From: Nemertoderma westbladi
Lineage: Eukaryota > Xenacoelomorpha > Nemertodermatida > Nemertodermatidae
DNA length: 64,000 nt
Direction of reading: 5' to 3'
NCBI GenBank assembly: GCA_032718475.1
Contig: JAUCBJ010008121.1
Location: forward strand, 45,068 to 109,067
The notes under the pieces were generated by a model that saw only the letters and a list, made by a program, of their open reading frames with translations, searched no databases and was not told where the DNA came from. The translations under genes and the position numbers were made by a program. Positions 53,701 through 64,000 of this stretch are shown here, piece by piece. Position 1 is the first letter of the stretch. Each line of letters begins with the position of its first letter.

Positions 53701-56700
53701 TTGTTACCAGGACCCAACTTACTCCAATCCTTGTTGGGAATACTCTTAAGATTACGACAATATTCAATAGCTTTCGCCTCCGATATAGAAGGCATGTTCT
53801 TACAGGTCAAGGCACTGGATAGGGATCGAGACAGCCTACGATTTCTGTGGTGGCCTGAAGGAGACCTCAACCAGAAACCGGTGGAGTATTGGATGACCAT
53901 CCAGGCTTTTGGGATCATCTCAAGCCCTTCAAACGCCTGCTCAGTGGTGCTCACTGCTGATGACAACCGGGACGCCTTCTCAAAAGAGGTGATCGACAAC
54001 ATCAAACGAGATATATACATGGACGACAATCTAAAGTCCCTTCCATCTGTGGAAGAAGCCATTGATGTCGCCAAAGGAACGGTTGAGTGCTTAAAAAGAG
54101 GTGGATTTCGATTAACTAAATTCACCAGCAACTCCCGTGAGTTTCTGGAATCGATCCCGGTAGAAGATCGAGGAGCGAAAGACCTAGACCTAATCAAAGA
54201 TGATCTTCCAGAGACCAAGACACTTGGTTTGAAATGGGACACAGAGAGAGATATCCTGTTTTTCCAGCTAAAACAGCGAGATAATCCAGTTCGGACTAAA
54301 CGGATTTGTTTAAGTATCCTGAGCACTTATTTCGATCCATTGGGATTTATTAGCCCAGTTATATTGATTGCTCGGAGTTTAGTACAACAAATGTGGCTTG
54401 AAAACCACTCATGGGACGATCCACTTAAGGGAGAATTATTAAAGAAGTGGATGAAATGGGAAGATTCTCTACCAGCCATCGAGAACTTTATAATTTCCCG
54501 TTCATATTTTGGTCATGTTCTCCCTACGTATTCCTATCAACTCCATGTGTTTGGAGACGCCAGCGATATGGGAATAGGTATAGTAGCCTACTTGAGAGTG
54601 GAAACTCCGGATGGAATCAAAGTCGCCTTGGTTACCTCTAAGGCATTGATAAACAACAAGTTGAAAGTTCCTCGAGCGGAGTTAAAAGCGGCTCTATACG
54701 CTACAGCCATAGGCCGGAATGTAACAGAACAGATCGACTATCCACTGGAGAAAACTGTCTATTGGACCGATGCTTTACTCGTGTTGGAGTATATAACCAA
54801 TGAAGTCTGTCAGTTCAGCGTCTTCGTTACCAACAGAGTAGCCATTATACTTAGTCGCACGAAGATGGATCAATGGAGACATTGCCCCGGAACGATTAAT
54901 CCAGCAGACATCGCCTCCAGGGGAGCAACTCCACAATAATTGATAGATACTCCAGACTGGTTAGGTGGACCCGACTTCCTAAGCAAAGAAGAGGATGAAT
55001 GGCCTCCTCATCTTACTACGGCAGAGATTAGACAAGCCAAGGGAGCGGAGAAAGTCAAACCTAAAACTCAGGCGAGTAAATCGAAGTTATTTAAACCCGT
55101 GGTAGATCTGTCTGTACTACACACTTCCAGAGACGACGCTTTGGATCCGAAACCCACAGCCACAAATAAGTCTGTTGTGGAAATCAGAGAGAGGGATTGG
55201 AAATCTGGAATACCAGACGTCTCGCAAGGACTCTCACCTCTCCTGCAGAGAGCGATATATCACTACAGTTCCTGGAACCGGCTCTGTAAGGCCGTTACAT
55301 ATTTAAAACGATGTTTTCATCATCATTACTCCAGGGCAAAGACCAATAGTGATACCGCTCCACTGACATCTGTGCAGGTCCATGTTGTTAAAGATCTTCC
55401 CAAATATAAGATATCCGACAGGTTTCTGAAAGAGAAGATCAGTTATCAGGAGCATGAAGAAACCAACAAGCAGATGCTGAGACTCCTACAATGCTATGAG
55501 GATTCCGATAAGTATTTCCTGTTGTTGAGAAATCCACAGATGCGCTTAAGGGATCGTTTCTCTAGCACAATGATAGATGGGTTGATACGTGTTGGAGGAA
55601 GATTAACTAATGCTCATTATCCTTTGACACCAAGTTTCCCATACTCATTAGAAATCTTGAAATACAAATCAAGATGATTGTAGATGTTCACAGCAAACTT
55701 TATCATGCTGGTAGAGAACGAGTTCTTAGCGAAATTCGAACTCGCTATTATTTTTATAAACCCCGTAGAGCTCTGAACCAAGTTCTTAGGAACTGCATAC
55801 CCTGTAGGAAAGCATTCAGTAGGCCTTTAACACAGCGAGAGGCAGAATTACCTAGGGAACGAGTAAGCTTCTATGAACCACCCTTTACTAATACCGGTGT
55901 AGATTTATTTGGCCCTATTGAAGTATATCGTGCTAGGACTATAGTCAAGAGATGGTGTGTCATTTTTGTTTGTATGACTTGTAGAGCTATCCATCTCGAT
56001 ATGGTGAACGATTTATCTACCAACAGCTTCCTATTGAGCTTACGGCGACAGATCGCTCGCTTTGGAACTAGTAACACGATGAGATCTAATAAGGGAACAA
56101 ACTTCATTGGTGCCAACAATGAAATCAAAGCTTACGTCAAAGATTGGAACCAAAGACAGGTGGACGATCAGCTAAGGGTAACAGCGTCTAGCTGGACCTT
56201 CAACGCCGCCGACGCCCCTTGGTGGGGAGGAAGTTGGGAGAGATTAATCAGGAGTGTGAAGACCGCATTTCACTTTATAGTGCCATGCCGCGCGTATCTC
56301 ACCGACAAACTTTTGCGGACGCTAATGGAGGAAATTGCCGCCTATCTCAACGAGAGACCGCTTATGCCAGTCTCATCGAGTCCCGATTCCCTGGAAGCGC
56401 TAACACCCGCACACTTCCTACTGAAGAAACCCGTAGCCATGCTCCCACGATCGGAAATCACAGACGGAGACGAATACTGCCGACAAACTTGGCAACTTAT
56501 GCAGTTGTTATCCCGTCGTTTCGCTGACCATTTCGAAAAACATTATCTGCCCACGCTACAACTTCGAACTAAGTGGTTTGCGCAGCAAGAAAATGTCAGC
56601 GCTGGAGACATGGTCCTTATTGTGGATTCAGATCTTCCACGTAAGCGGTGGCAGACAGGTCGTATCATCGAGACTCACATCTCGGATGATGGTTTGGTGC

Positions 56701-56900
56701 GATCGGTAGAACTCGTCGTCATGCGACGTAACTTCAAGAAACCGGGAATTGTCTTCGAGACACAGCAGCTCAATCGCCCAGTTGGTCGTTTATGTTTACT
56801 GGAAAGAGACCGAGAACTCTCCGGAAACTATGGAAGGCAAGATACTCTTCCCACGACCACCTCCCTAATCCAACAAACATCTAGGGACTCCCTAACTTAA
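50721..56900 (+). pseudogene. BEL2 gag-pol, inactivated
   Basis: Same domain order as BEL1. Breaks: an in-frame 48-base deletion relative to BEL1 near 50765; TAA at 52060-52062 between the two zinc knuckles; TGA at 53560-53562 before RT; TAA at 54937-54939 after RNase H; and a one-base loss near 55614 before the integrase zinc domain. The integrase also has Asn where BEL1 has its second catalytic Asp (RSNKGTNF against RSDKGTNF). The protease LLDSGSTGTF, RT IYMDDNLKS and integrase GVDLFGP are retained. Differences from BEL1 in pol are mostly silent in the stretch I compared. Confidence 0.9.
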
Positions 56901-56903
56901 CAA

Positions 56904-58535
56904 CATCTGGAGTGGGTGTGTGACTATATTATTTTATGTTTGTTTTTATTATTTTATATTTAAGTATATATTATTATGTAATTTTATTATAATCGTTTTC
57001 TTTAATTTTATTTAGTAGAATGTTATTTTAGCGATTATCTAGTAGATTAGTGCAATATATTAGTGTTCATTACTTAATTACTTATATATTATATATTTAG
57101 AGCGACGGCGAGAAATAATACTTATTCTCTTTCCTTACTGTCCGTATTACATTACAAATACGTAACTACAGTAAGATGAAATATCCGTACTTATTAAAGT
57201 ACAATAAAGCTCCTACTATATTCAAGTATTATTGGTAAAGTAGAGTATTAGGAATGCAAAATTCAGATCCTCGTGTCTCAGCTAAACCAAGCTCTGGGTA
57301 GACCTTGGAAACGACTTGCCTCTTCTCACTGACATTGCTTCGTGCGATATTGCTCACATACCGTATATTAAATAATACATATAGTAGCGTGATGTCCCTT
57401 TAACAGTAGCGTAAAACGCAAAATAAATCTGTTAAACCCTTTGACCATCTGCAATTCTAGTCGATTAAGATATCGCGGCACCCACCGATATACTTGAAAG
57501 ACAAATTTCTAGAATCAGTGGTTAACGTCCCCAGACTTGTTCTGGAATAAACTGGTGCCCATCCTAAATATTAATTATTAATATTTACAAAATCTGTCAA
57601 ATTTCAGATCCTTTAAAATTCTAGTCGATTAAGATATCGTAGCACTTACCGATACTCTTAAAAGGACAAATCCCTAGAATCAAGGATCCCAGTCCCCAGA
57701 CTTGTTCTGGAATACAATTGTGTCTATTTAATATTAAATAATAAAATTACGGGAATAAATTTAAATTCATCTTTTAATGAATTTGATAAATTGTTATTTT
57801 ATACAATTTATAATATTCCCAAAATTCCATTAATTAATAGATCATGGGAGCGGAGATTCACCTATTAAGTGTATTAGTGTGCGAGAATCTCCAATATAGA
57901 GTCAATAGCCGATAAAATTCATAAAATCATGTATAAGGATGATATTGACCATTAAAGACTTACTATTAAATAGCATCCCAGATCTGTATGCATGGGAATT
58001 ACCCTAATTCTACCGCTAGCTTTCCATAATGTCACCATAGCAACAACCACGCTAGAATTAGAAGCGAGTTAACAGAACAATAAAATGCTTGCTCATTGAA
58101 TAGCATACGGAATAAATAACACACCGCTAGTATCCAAGGATACATAATAACAACGTGACATTCTGGAAGGCACTTGACTAACGGACAAATGACCCGAATG
58201 TGTGATAGAATGTGTACCATTTGTGACAGTTACGTGGAATTTGTGCGTTTGTAGGTGAATGTTACTACTAAGGTGTGTTTACAGTAGCGAGTCGCAATTG
58301 TGAAAGTAGCCCTAACTCTCCAGTAAGAACCTGAAGTATATCTAAGCCTTTGGGACGGACGGTGGAGTGACTCGTGCTGGTTGTTGTAGTCGTTGTGCAG
58401 CTACGACGTTGGCAATAGGCACATCGGCGAAAGTACACCAGCGCTGAGGATCTCGCACTGTCCGGGGGCAGAGAGGGGTAGGCAGCTCGCCTAAATATAA
58501 ACTCATTATAATATGGATAAACTTATATAGCAGAT
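56904..58535 (+). other. BEL2 spacer between pol and ORF A
   Basis: Counterpart of 3143-4797. AT-rich to about 57200. Two tandem units with a period of about 165 bp start near 57449 and 57614 (attctagtcgattaagatat; ccccagacttgttctggaat). A G/C-richer block (58370-58495) precedes the short ORF. No coding frame is supported. Confidence 0.6.
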
Positions 58536-58667
58536 ATGATTGAGTTGATAGAAGATGATCTTGGTATCAGGGAGCGATATACTCTAACTTTACAAGCGTT
58601 TGTTGATAGCTTGATACGCGGCGACGCTGGTCCAACTACTACGGAGGACGATGGTCGTTATATCTAA
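58536..58667 (+). CDS. Short ORF (43 codons) upstream of ORF A, BEL2 copy
   Basis: Same length and stop as 3011-3142. TAA at 58665-58667 is followed by ccgcca and the ATG of ORF A in the same frame. Its content, acidic at the start (MIELIEDDLG), matches no family I know. Confidence 0.35.
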   Translation: MIELIEDDLGIRERYTLTLQAFVDSLIRGDAGPTTTEDDGRYI

Positions 58668-58673
58668 CCGCCA

Positions 58674-59665
58674 ATGTCCCGGGAGCAACTTGCGCGTGGG
58701 TTGGACTGTAGAAAATTCACCGCTCGCTATACGCATCGTAATGGTACGTATATGGACTTCTTAACTACTGGTCATCCTATCGACCTACACGATACAAACG
58801 ATATAGACACCAAAAGGGAAATGGTTTTAGTTAAATATCATACCCAGCGGAAGAGGAACGATAAACTGAGACTCGAACACGAAAATTCTATTCGAAACCG
58901 ACTCGAAAGTGCAGATGTTGAAGAGCCGGATAAACGCAGCGACTTCACCAAATACATGGAATTCTTGAGAGAAACATATCTCGATATTACCAGTCAACAG
59001 AATCTAGAAACTCGATATCCTCAAGGTATACATCATGACCGCATGGTAGAACTCAAACGGCTCTATTCCACTATGATGTATCTTACCGCCGATCGACCGC
59101 TACCTGTTGTACCGGATAGCTTCGAACAGATGGAGGAATATTGTAAGCTGGAGAAAGATCACTCGCGTTTCCCCTACAAGACGTGCGTCTTTGGTATTAT
59201 TGCGATGAATGCCCTAGACCCAACCAACAAACGGAAAGACCTAAACATCCGCGGAGACGTTGCACTAAACACGGTTTTACTCGCTATACTTGCAGGAGTT
59301 TCGAGCGAAATTTGTTTGATGTATCACCTACGCTCGTTCGACTCAGACAATCCTTAAATAAACCAATGATCAGAGTTTCGGAATACTCGATCAGACCTCC
59401 TCATTCCCTAGTGAGACCTCAGACTCTTGATCCTATTAGTATGACGGATCCTCCCGAGCTGTACTCACTGTTCAAAGATCTAGTGTTACCTGAACAATTA
59501 GTCGGTGGCACCCCGGTTGTGGGCTTCCTAGATATTAGCCCATCCTACCTAGCCGGATTGGGACGCGGACATTTAATATCGCCGTTTAACCCTTACCATC
59601 GTCCCGGCTTAACACGATATAACCTGTCACCAAAGTGGCGGAGAGCATTGTACCAAATGAGTTAG
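58674..59665 (+). pseudogene. Extra reading frame of BEL2 (ORF A and overlapping ORF B)
   Basis: ORF A (58674-59357, 227 codons) starts MSREQLARGLDC. It is rich in charged residues, with YPQGIHHDRMVELKRLY, RFPYKTCVFGIIAMN and a weakly hydrophobic GDVALNTVLLAILAG. ORF B (59183-59665) overlaps in another frame and carries LRQSLNKPMIRVSEYS, ELYSLFKDLVLPEQL and GLGRGHLISPFNPYH. Coding-like text passes from A to B around 59310-59350, so one ancestral frameshift is likely. ORF A is longer and cleaner than in BEL1. The function is unknown; no nuclease, capsid or envelope motif is recognised. In a hand comparison with BEL1 most base differences change the amino acid, so it is probably decaying. Confidence 0.5.
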
Positions 59666-60095
59666 ACGCTATTCTACAAAGATCAGAAAAGGAACTTACG
59701 CTTATTCAGATAAACGTAAATTGCACTAGCAAGTCCAAGCCTTATCTCAGTTCGATCGGGAAATCCAGAATCTCTAAGAAGTTATCGAACTTGGACGACC
59801 CTATTCTCTGCGAGAGTTTTTGGATGAACATATCCAGCTACGAGCGGAGGAAAATCAGCTCGAGGAGAAGCATATCGAAACGGCTGATACCCCGACCATA
59901 ATCCTACACCTTCTGATGCAATCATATTGCACCCTTCACCCAGGAGTTATGGCCCTCCTAGTAAAGTGGCTCCCCCCAAAGAGAAAAGGACTCTTGCTAG
60001 CTTTAAAAAACTGCGTAAACGCCGTCCACGCAAGACAGACTAACTGTTTAGAGTATTTTTATATTTTAGAAACTGTGATTTTTTATATTTTATAG
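59666..60095 (+). pseudogene. C-terminal remnant downstream of ORF B
   Basis: Frames alternate every 60-100 bases. One piece reads ESIVPNELDAILQRSEKELT. Another (59820-60095) reads HIQLRAEENQLEEKHIETAD, a likely coiled coil. The BEL1 counterpart lies at 1570-1845 and beyond. Probably the eroded 3' end of the same extra gene. Confidence 0.35.
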
Positions 60096-60111
60096 AATTA
60101 AATCCCATTTT

Positions 60112-60121
60112 CTGGGAGCGG
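60112..60121 (+). other. Polypurine tract of BEL2
   Basis: ctgggagcgg directly precedes the LTR start tgtaaaagc, exactly as in BEL1. Confidence 0.6.
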
Positions 60122-61227
60122 TGTAAAAGCTTTTGTGGGATATAACTGGCCTTTTCCATTTGTAATCCAGTTTTCCCCCATTCGCTCAAATCCTCTAAAC
60201 TGTTGCTTCTAGTGGCACAATCCGCCTGCTGGTTGGCTGATTTGCTGTACTTGTGTAGCCTCTTTGTTCCGTTCGATCAACCAATCAGAACAACAGTTGA
60301 CCAATCACAGTGATAGATTACCTCTTTGTGTGTAAAATGTATACCACGAATCACATGATTCAGTAATGACGTTTTTCCCAGCTTAGAACATCATCGGCTG
60401 TGGAATGTTTCTGAATTTTCCAACATTAGAACGTCTTTAATTATAAGATCACAAAACTGTTATCTTGGTTAACTTGGCACACTACCTACCTGGTCTGGCA
60501 CGGTACTGCATACTACGTGCTGTAAACTCAAACTGCTTTTCACCGCATTATTTACTGCTATTTACGGTTTGTTATTAAATGTATCATTCGTTTGCATATT
60601 GTTATTTGGAGAATATTGATAAACGATCAGAAACCCCAATCTTCTTGATACACTAAGGTTAGAGAGACCGGTTACATATAGCAATTGCGACATACATTAT
60701 CGTGGTTTGTAGTGAATTCAATGCTACTTAATAGGCCCTACAAATGTCGGTTGCTGTTCTCTTTATACATGATTAAAATCAGTGAATATCGGCAATTCAG
60801 TGTGCAGTGGTGTGCAATAGTCTGTATGTGCTTGACCGAGTAACAAAGCATTTCCTAAAGAATGCACCTTTTGTGATCTATAAGCCATCCCGTTGTGTAT
60901 AGTGTAAGTCATAACTCTGTTTATATGGATAGAGCGCCACGTCCTAAAGGAACTGCTAATATTTCCCGAAAGTGAATAATATTTGTCAGAGATTATATAT
61001 TAACGATCAATCGAATAGTACGGTAGGCCTGCACCGCAATCAAATTAAAGCATCCGAATCCAGTCTCCCGGGTATATCCAGCGGGTGAATGGTCGCGCAT
61101 AGACTGGCTTCGGCTAATGTTGGATTTATTTGTATCAAATACTTGTCATAGGCTAAAGTCGATTTATAACCTAGAAGACATATAGATTTGGCGGGTTAAA
61201 CTGCCAAAGGTCTTAAAAGCGCGAACA
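60122..61227 (+). repeat. LTR (3' LTR of BEL2)
   Basis: A 1106-bp TG...CA block, inverted relative to 378-1543. It is clearly more diverged than those two are from each other. Two CCAAT boxes (aaccaatcag at about 60290 and gaccaatcac at about 60302) lie in the presumed U3. It ends gcgcgaaca at 61227. Confidence 0.75.
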
Positions 61228-61679
61228 GAGAGATTTTAGAAAGTCAAATTTTCGTCAGAACCATATTTGTTAACTCACAAACCTACAGAATCAATTAGTT
61301 TTCATTTAATTCCATTTAATTTAATTTAATTCAAAGCGAAATATAAATCATATGACAGCGAAGACTTTACTAACATATCTGTAGTGGAGATTGCCTTGTT
61401 TACAGATTTCACCCACTCTTTGTTCTCATTGTATTGTGTTATCACACCGTATTTCCAGCTTCAGTCAGTCAATTATTATCACTCTGTAATATTATTGGTT
61501 CCCAATTGGCTATCGCACATCTATACGTAGCTAGGAGACATACATCTTTTTGTGGTGGTTAGTTCCAAGTGTTAGTTTTTAGTGCAGTTACTGTTTTCCA
61601 GTTTACTGTTCAGATTACATTTCACGTATTTATCACACATTATGTTTCTTTACTTTATCGTTATGGTGACCACTGACCA
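61228..61679. other. Intergenic, no gene seen
   Basis: AT-rich, with a short (atttaatt)n run at about 61305-61330. No supported frame. Confidence 0.5.
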
Positions 61680-62125
61680 CTCATGGTTCACCATAATGGC
61701 ACTGGTTCGATATGGGTAGGCCTACCGAGTTTTTTTTTATATTTGTAACTATATTACTATTCTAGAACACACTGTATACACTATACACTGTATTGGTACC
61801 CCCTTTATATCTTTATTTATTTGGTTAGGTTTGGGTTACAGTGATTAGGTTATGTTGATTGGGTTACGGTGATTTGGCTAAGTTGAACTAGTTGGCCGGG
61901 GGGACGCGCTTCGTGCGTACTCGCTTCGCTCGCCCTGCCAATTAGGGGTAGGGTAAGATTTTGGTTAGGGTTAGAGTTCAACTCGCCCATTTACCAAATG
62001 TGCTTGGTATTATTAATACATTGTGTTCTAGAACAGTACGGTAATATAGTAACAAATAAACAATTGTAAAATGTAACAAAAAAAATCAGAAATCTCCATA
62101 CCCATATCGAACCAGTACCCACCAT
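61680..62125. mobile_element. MITE-like inverted-repeat element
   Basis: The arms at 61680-61790 and 61990-62125 are inverted copies: actggttcgatatgggta against tacccatatcgaaccagt, and gtaactatattac with tctagaacacactgta against the reverse in 62000-62060. The interior has ggttacrgtgatt repeats and a G/C-rich gacgcgcttcgtgcgtactc segment. No transposase. It ends about 70 bases from the LRAT-like stop codon. Confidence 0.6.
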
Positions 62126-62196
62126 AATATCAAAGCAAACTATTTTCTTCCTCTATGGTTAACATCAATACGGGGGTTACCAAACCGGCATACAGG

Positions 62197-62961
62197 TCAA
62201 TGGTATTTAACCTTCCTGCAAAGTTGTGAGCCCCGGGGCATTGTTGTCCACATTGGCCTTCCAGTTAGAAGGTAGGTCGATATATGGTCGCAATTACACG
62301 CGGTTAAATTGTACCTAACCGGTACCCCGACCAATCGTGACAGCCTGTAAAATACTTTGCTTAAGTTTATGTCGCCACGCCGCATGTTGAACTGTCTCAT
62401 GAATGTTGTGTCAATACACAACGGACAAGGATTTTGAAGGAAAGCTTGGGTTGCTGGTCGGATTAGAACCTTGGGTGAAAGTTCACCACTATCCAGCTGT
62501 AGCTCTATAAGGTCTGATGTAGGTTCGTGTTCATGGTTTAGCAACACAGCCGTATGAAAATATTTTTTGCTTCCATTATTAGGAAGAGTCCAAAATCCAG
62601 TTGGAGTCGTTTGCCTTTCAAAAACGACCTTAGCTCCGGTAAGATAGTCTTTTAGTAAATTAAATTCTTCAAACGTGTCGGATATGTTCGATGCAATGTA
62701 GCTAGCTTCAATGACGGCATATCTTTCTTCCAAATTAAAGATGGGATGACGATGTCCATCTGTTTGCATTTGTTGACCTCCATAATGGTGCTGAACTGCT
62801 CGACGAAACTCATTGAGAAGTTTTCTTCTTGTCAATCCGGGCAGACCTAAGAATATGCCAATAGGCCCATCATCCAATATTGTCTCAAATTCAATTTCAT
62901 CATCACTCTCTTGGTAAAAGTTTGCAACCAAAAACCTCAGTGAATCTTGGACACTATTCAT
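62197..62961 (-). CDS. LRAT-like domain protein (putative acyltransferase/thiol hydrolase fold)
   Basis: A 254-codon intronless frame from ATG at 62961. Residues 103-235 fit the LRAT/H-rev107 (NlpC/P60-like) pattern. LTGAKVVFERQ (108-117) is like the domain's opening strand. YFHTAVLLNHE (134-144) has the candidate catalytic His136 and DLIELQL follows. RLSRLVGVPVRYNLTACNCD (206-225) then HISTYLLTG carries candidate nucleophile Cys224 in the NC-[DE]-H block. Family members transfer or hydrolyse acyl chains on lipids. Residues 1-100 are acidic and unrecognised. No C-terminal membrane anchor is seen, unlike many animal H-rev107 proteins. It could be a host gene or cargo of a mobile element; no neighbour decides this. 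Confidence 0.5.
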   Translation of the reverse strand: MNSVQDSLRFLVANFYQESDDEIEFETILDDGPIGIFLGLPGLTRRKLLNEFRRAVQHHYGGQQMQTDGHRHPIFNLEERYAVIEASYIASNISDTFEEFNLLKDYLTGAKVVFERQTTPTGFWTLPNNGSKKYFHTAVLLNHEHEPTSDLIELQLDSGELSPKVLIRPATQAFLQNPCPLCIDTTFMRQFNMRRGDINLSKVFYRLSRLVGVPVRYNLTACNCDHISTYLLTGRPMWTTMPRGSQLCRKVKYH

Positions 62962-64000
62962 TATTTTACGATAGAATGTAATTCAATTTACTAAGAATTT
63001 TTATTTGAATGTCGAATGATTGTCACTAATTAATTTAAGCTAATAATTATATGTAATTCTGTTGCCATCGTAACACAATTTATTGTAAAAGGAGTCGACC
63101 TCAACATGGGAGATTATTAAACACGTGGGAGATTATTAAATTTTTATACTATTATACTATTTAAACTATTAAATTTCTTAGTGTTTTAATTTAATATTTG
63201 TTTATAATAAAAAGTCTTTATAATTCAAAAAATAATAATTCTCTTTAGTTGAAGTGGGATCTTATAACATCATTTAATACATTTTGAATTTATGAATTGT
63301 CAAAAACTACTGGAATTTTCTTGTACTGTAGAGTTTTTTTTTCACCATCGAATTTTAACCATCCGCTCCCAATTTTTTTCATCTCTTTTTTTTTAACCAT
63401 TTGAACTTCATTTTTGAGATTTTTGCAATATTTTGCGACATATTGTCATATTTTGCCATGTTTTTATCCAAATCTTTAAGTTTTTAACCATTTTGTCAAA
63501 ATTAAAGGCTTCTTTATTTCTTTAACCATTAACCATCGGGTCAGAATCTTTACTAAATGGTTTAAAAAAAACTCTACAGTAGTTTGACAATTTTTGTCAG
63601 TCTGGTAATTATATTGGACAGACCATTTGGATTGGTGCAACTCTACAATCAATGAAACTACATTATTTACGTATGAACTTCCAACCATATTGCGCTCATA
63701 TACAGTAGAGTCTGAACATGTGAACAATTTTCAGGAAAGTGGTATACATCCATTCTTAAACGAAAAATTTTGTGAAATTTGGTGACAATAATTTGGGATA
63801 AGTTAGTGTAAAAAAAGTAGTTGAAATTTTACTGTAGTTTGACATTTTTTGTCAGTCTGGTAAAACCAACGTTGAAGCAGTAAGAGCAATTTGGAGTTAG
63901 CATGACACAGGGATTTTCAATTCAATGGAGTTTAAACTTATTTTGAATCAGCCACATCAGAAAGGGATGCAGAAAAAGTGCCAAAAACATACCAAAATCG
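62962..64000. other. AT-rich flank with short repeated words, no gene
   Basis: The phrase gtagtttgaca-tttttgtcagtctggta occurs at about 63580-63608 and 63833-63864. Part of it is inverted at about 63296-63335 (tgtcaaaaactactgg ... actgtagagttttttttt). This may be the edge of another inverted-repeat element reaching beyond the window. No coding frame is supported. Confidence 0.45.

Larger units (their letters stand above)
50721..61227 (+). mobile_element. BEL/Pao element BEL2, 5'-truncated and decayed
   Basis: Collinear with the inverse of 378-10995 in BEL1: gag-pol from about residue 635 onward, the same 3' spacer, short ORF and ORF A/B, the purine tract and a 3' LTR. The 5' LTR, leader and first 630 or so gag codons are missing; LINE sequence replaces them. 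Together with BEL1 it forms an inverted repeat of about 10 kb with a spacer of about 40 kb. Confidence 0.85.

Overview
This is eukaryotic, almost certainly metazoan, nuclear DNA. One spliced host gene is recognisable: a MutL homologue of the MLH3 type (30360-39018, + strand, three GT-AG exons). A second possible host gene is an intronless 254-codon LRAT-like reading frame (62197-62961, - strand). Nearly everything else is transposable-element DNA or satellite. The mix of BEL/Pao, Ngaro-type tyrosine-recombinase, Penelope-like and several non-LTR elements would fit a marine invertebrate, but the species cannot be named from the sequence.

Left part (1-23011). A fragment of a Penelope-like GIY-YIG endonuclease (1-377) is cut off by a 1.17-kb LTR (378-1543, TG...CA). 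This LTR is the 3' end of a very large BEL/Pao element on the - strand (BEL1). BEL1 has one uninterrupted 2683-codon gag-pol frame (4798-12849), a 3.2-kb 3' region with remnants of an unrecognised extra reading frame, and a purine tract abutting the LTR. A same-orientation LTR about 95% similar by eye lies at 21833-23011 and is the best candidate for its 5' LTR. The BEL1 leader between LTR and gag-pol is interrupted by a 6.8-kb Ngaro-type element (about 13971-20786) with split direct repeats A1-ORFs-B1-A2-B2 and gag, RT/RNase H and tyrosine-recombinase frames.

Centre (23012-50420). A 1.8-kb C-rich minisatellite is followed by several foldback or TIR elements, one carrying a CR1/L2-like RT fragment. 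Then comes the MLH3-like gene, with LINE pieces in its second intron. After it lie a LINE copy with an 11-bp target-site duplication (40371-41883), a different, larger LINE (about 44757-47341), two identical tRNA-Arg(ACG) sequences and a 147-bp tandem array.

Right part (50421-64000). A LINE 3' fragment is fused to a 5'-truncated, decayed second copy of the BEL element on the + strand (BEL2, 50721-61227). BEL2 carries the same 3' region and a 3' LTR. BEL1 and BEL2 therefore form a roughly 10-kb inverted repeat around the MLH3-like locus. The window ends with a small inverted-repeat element and the LRAT-like frame.

Points most worth a second look: the MLH3-like protein keeps its endonuclease motifs but has lost ATPase residues; the BEL family carries a fossil extra gene region of unknown origin; and an intact 8-kb BEL1 frame sits between LTRs that look several percent diverged.
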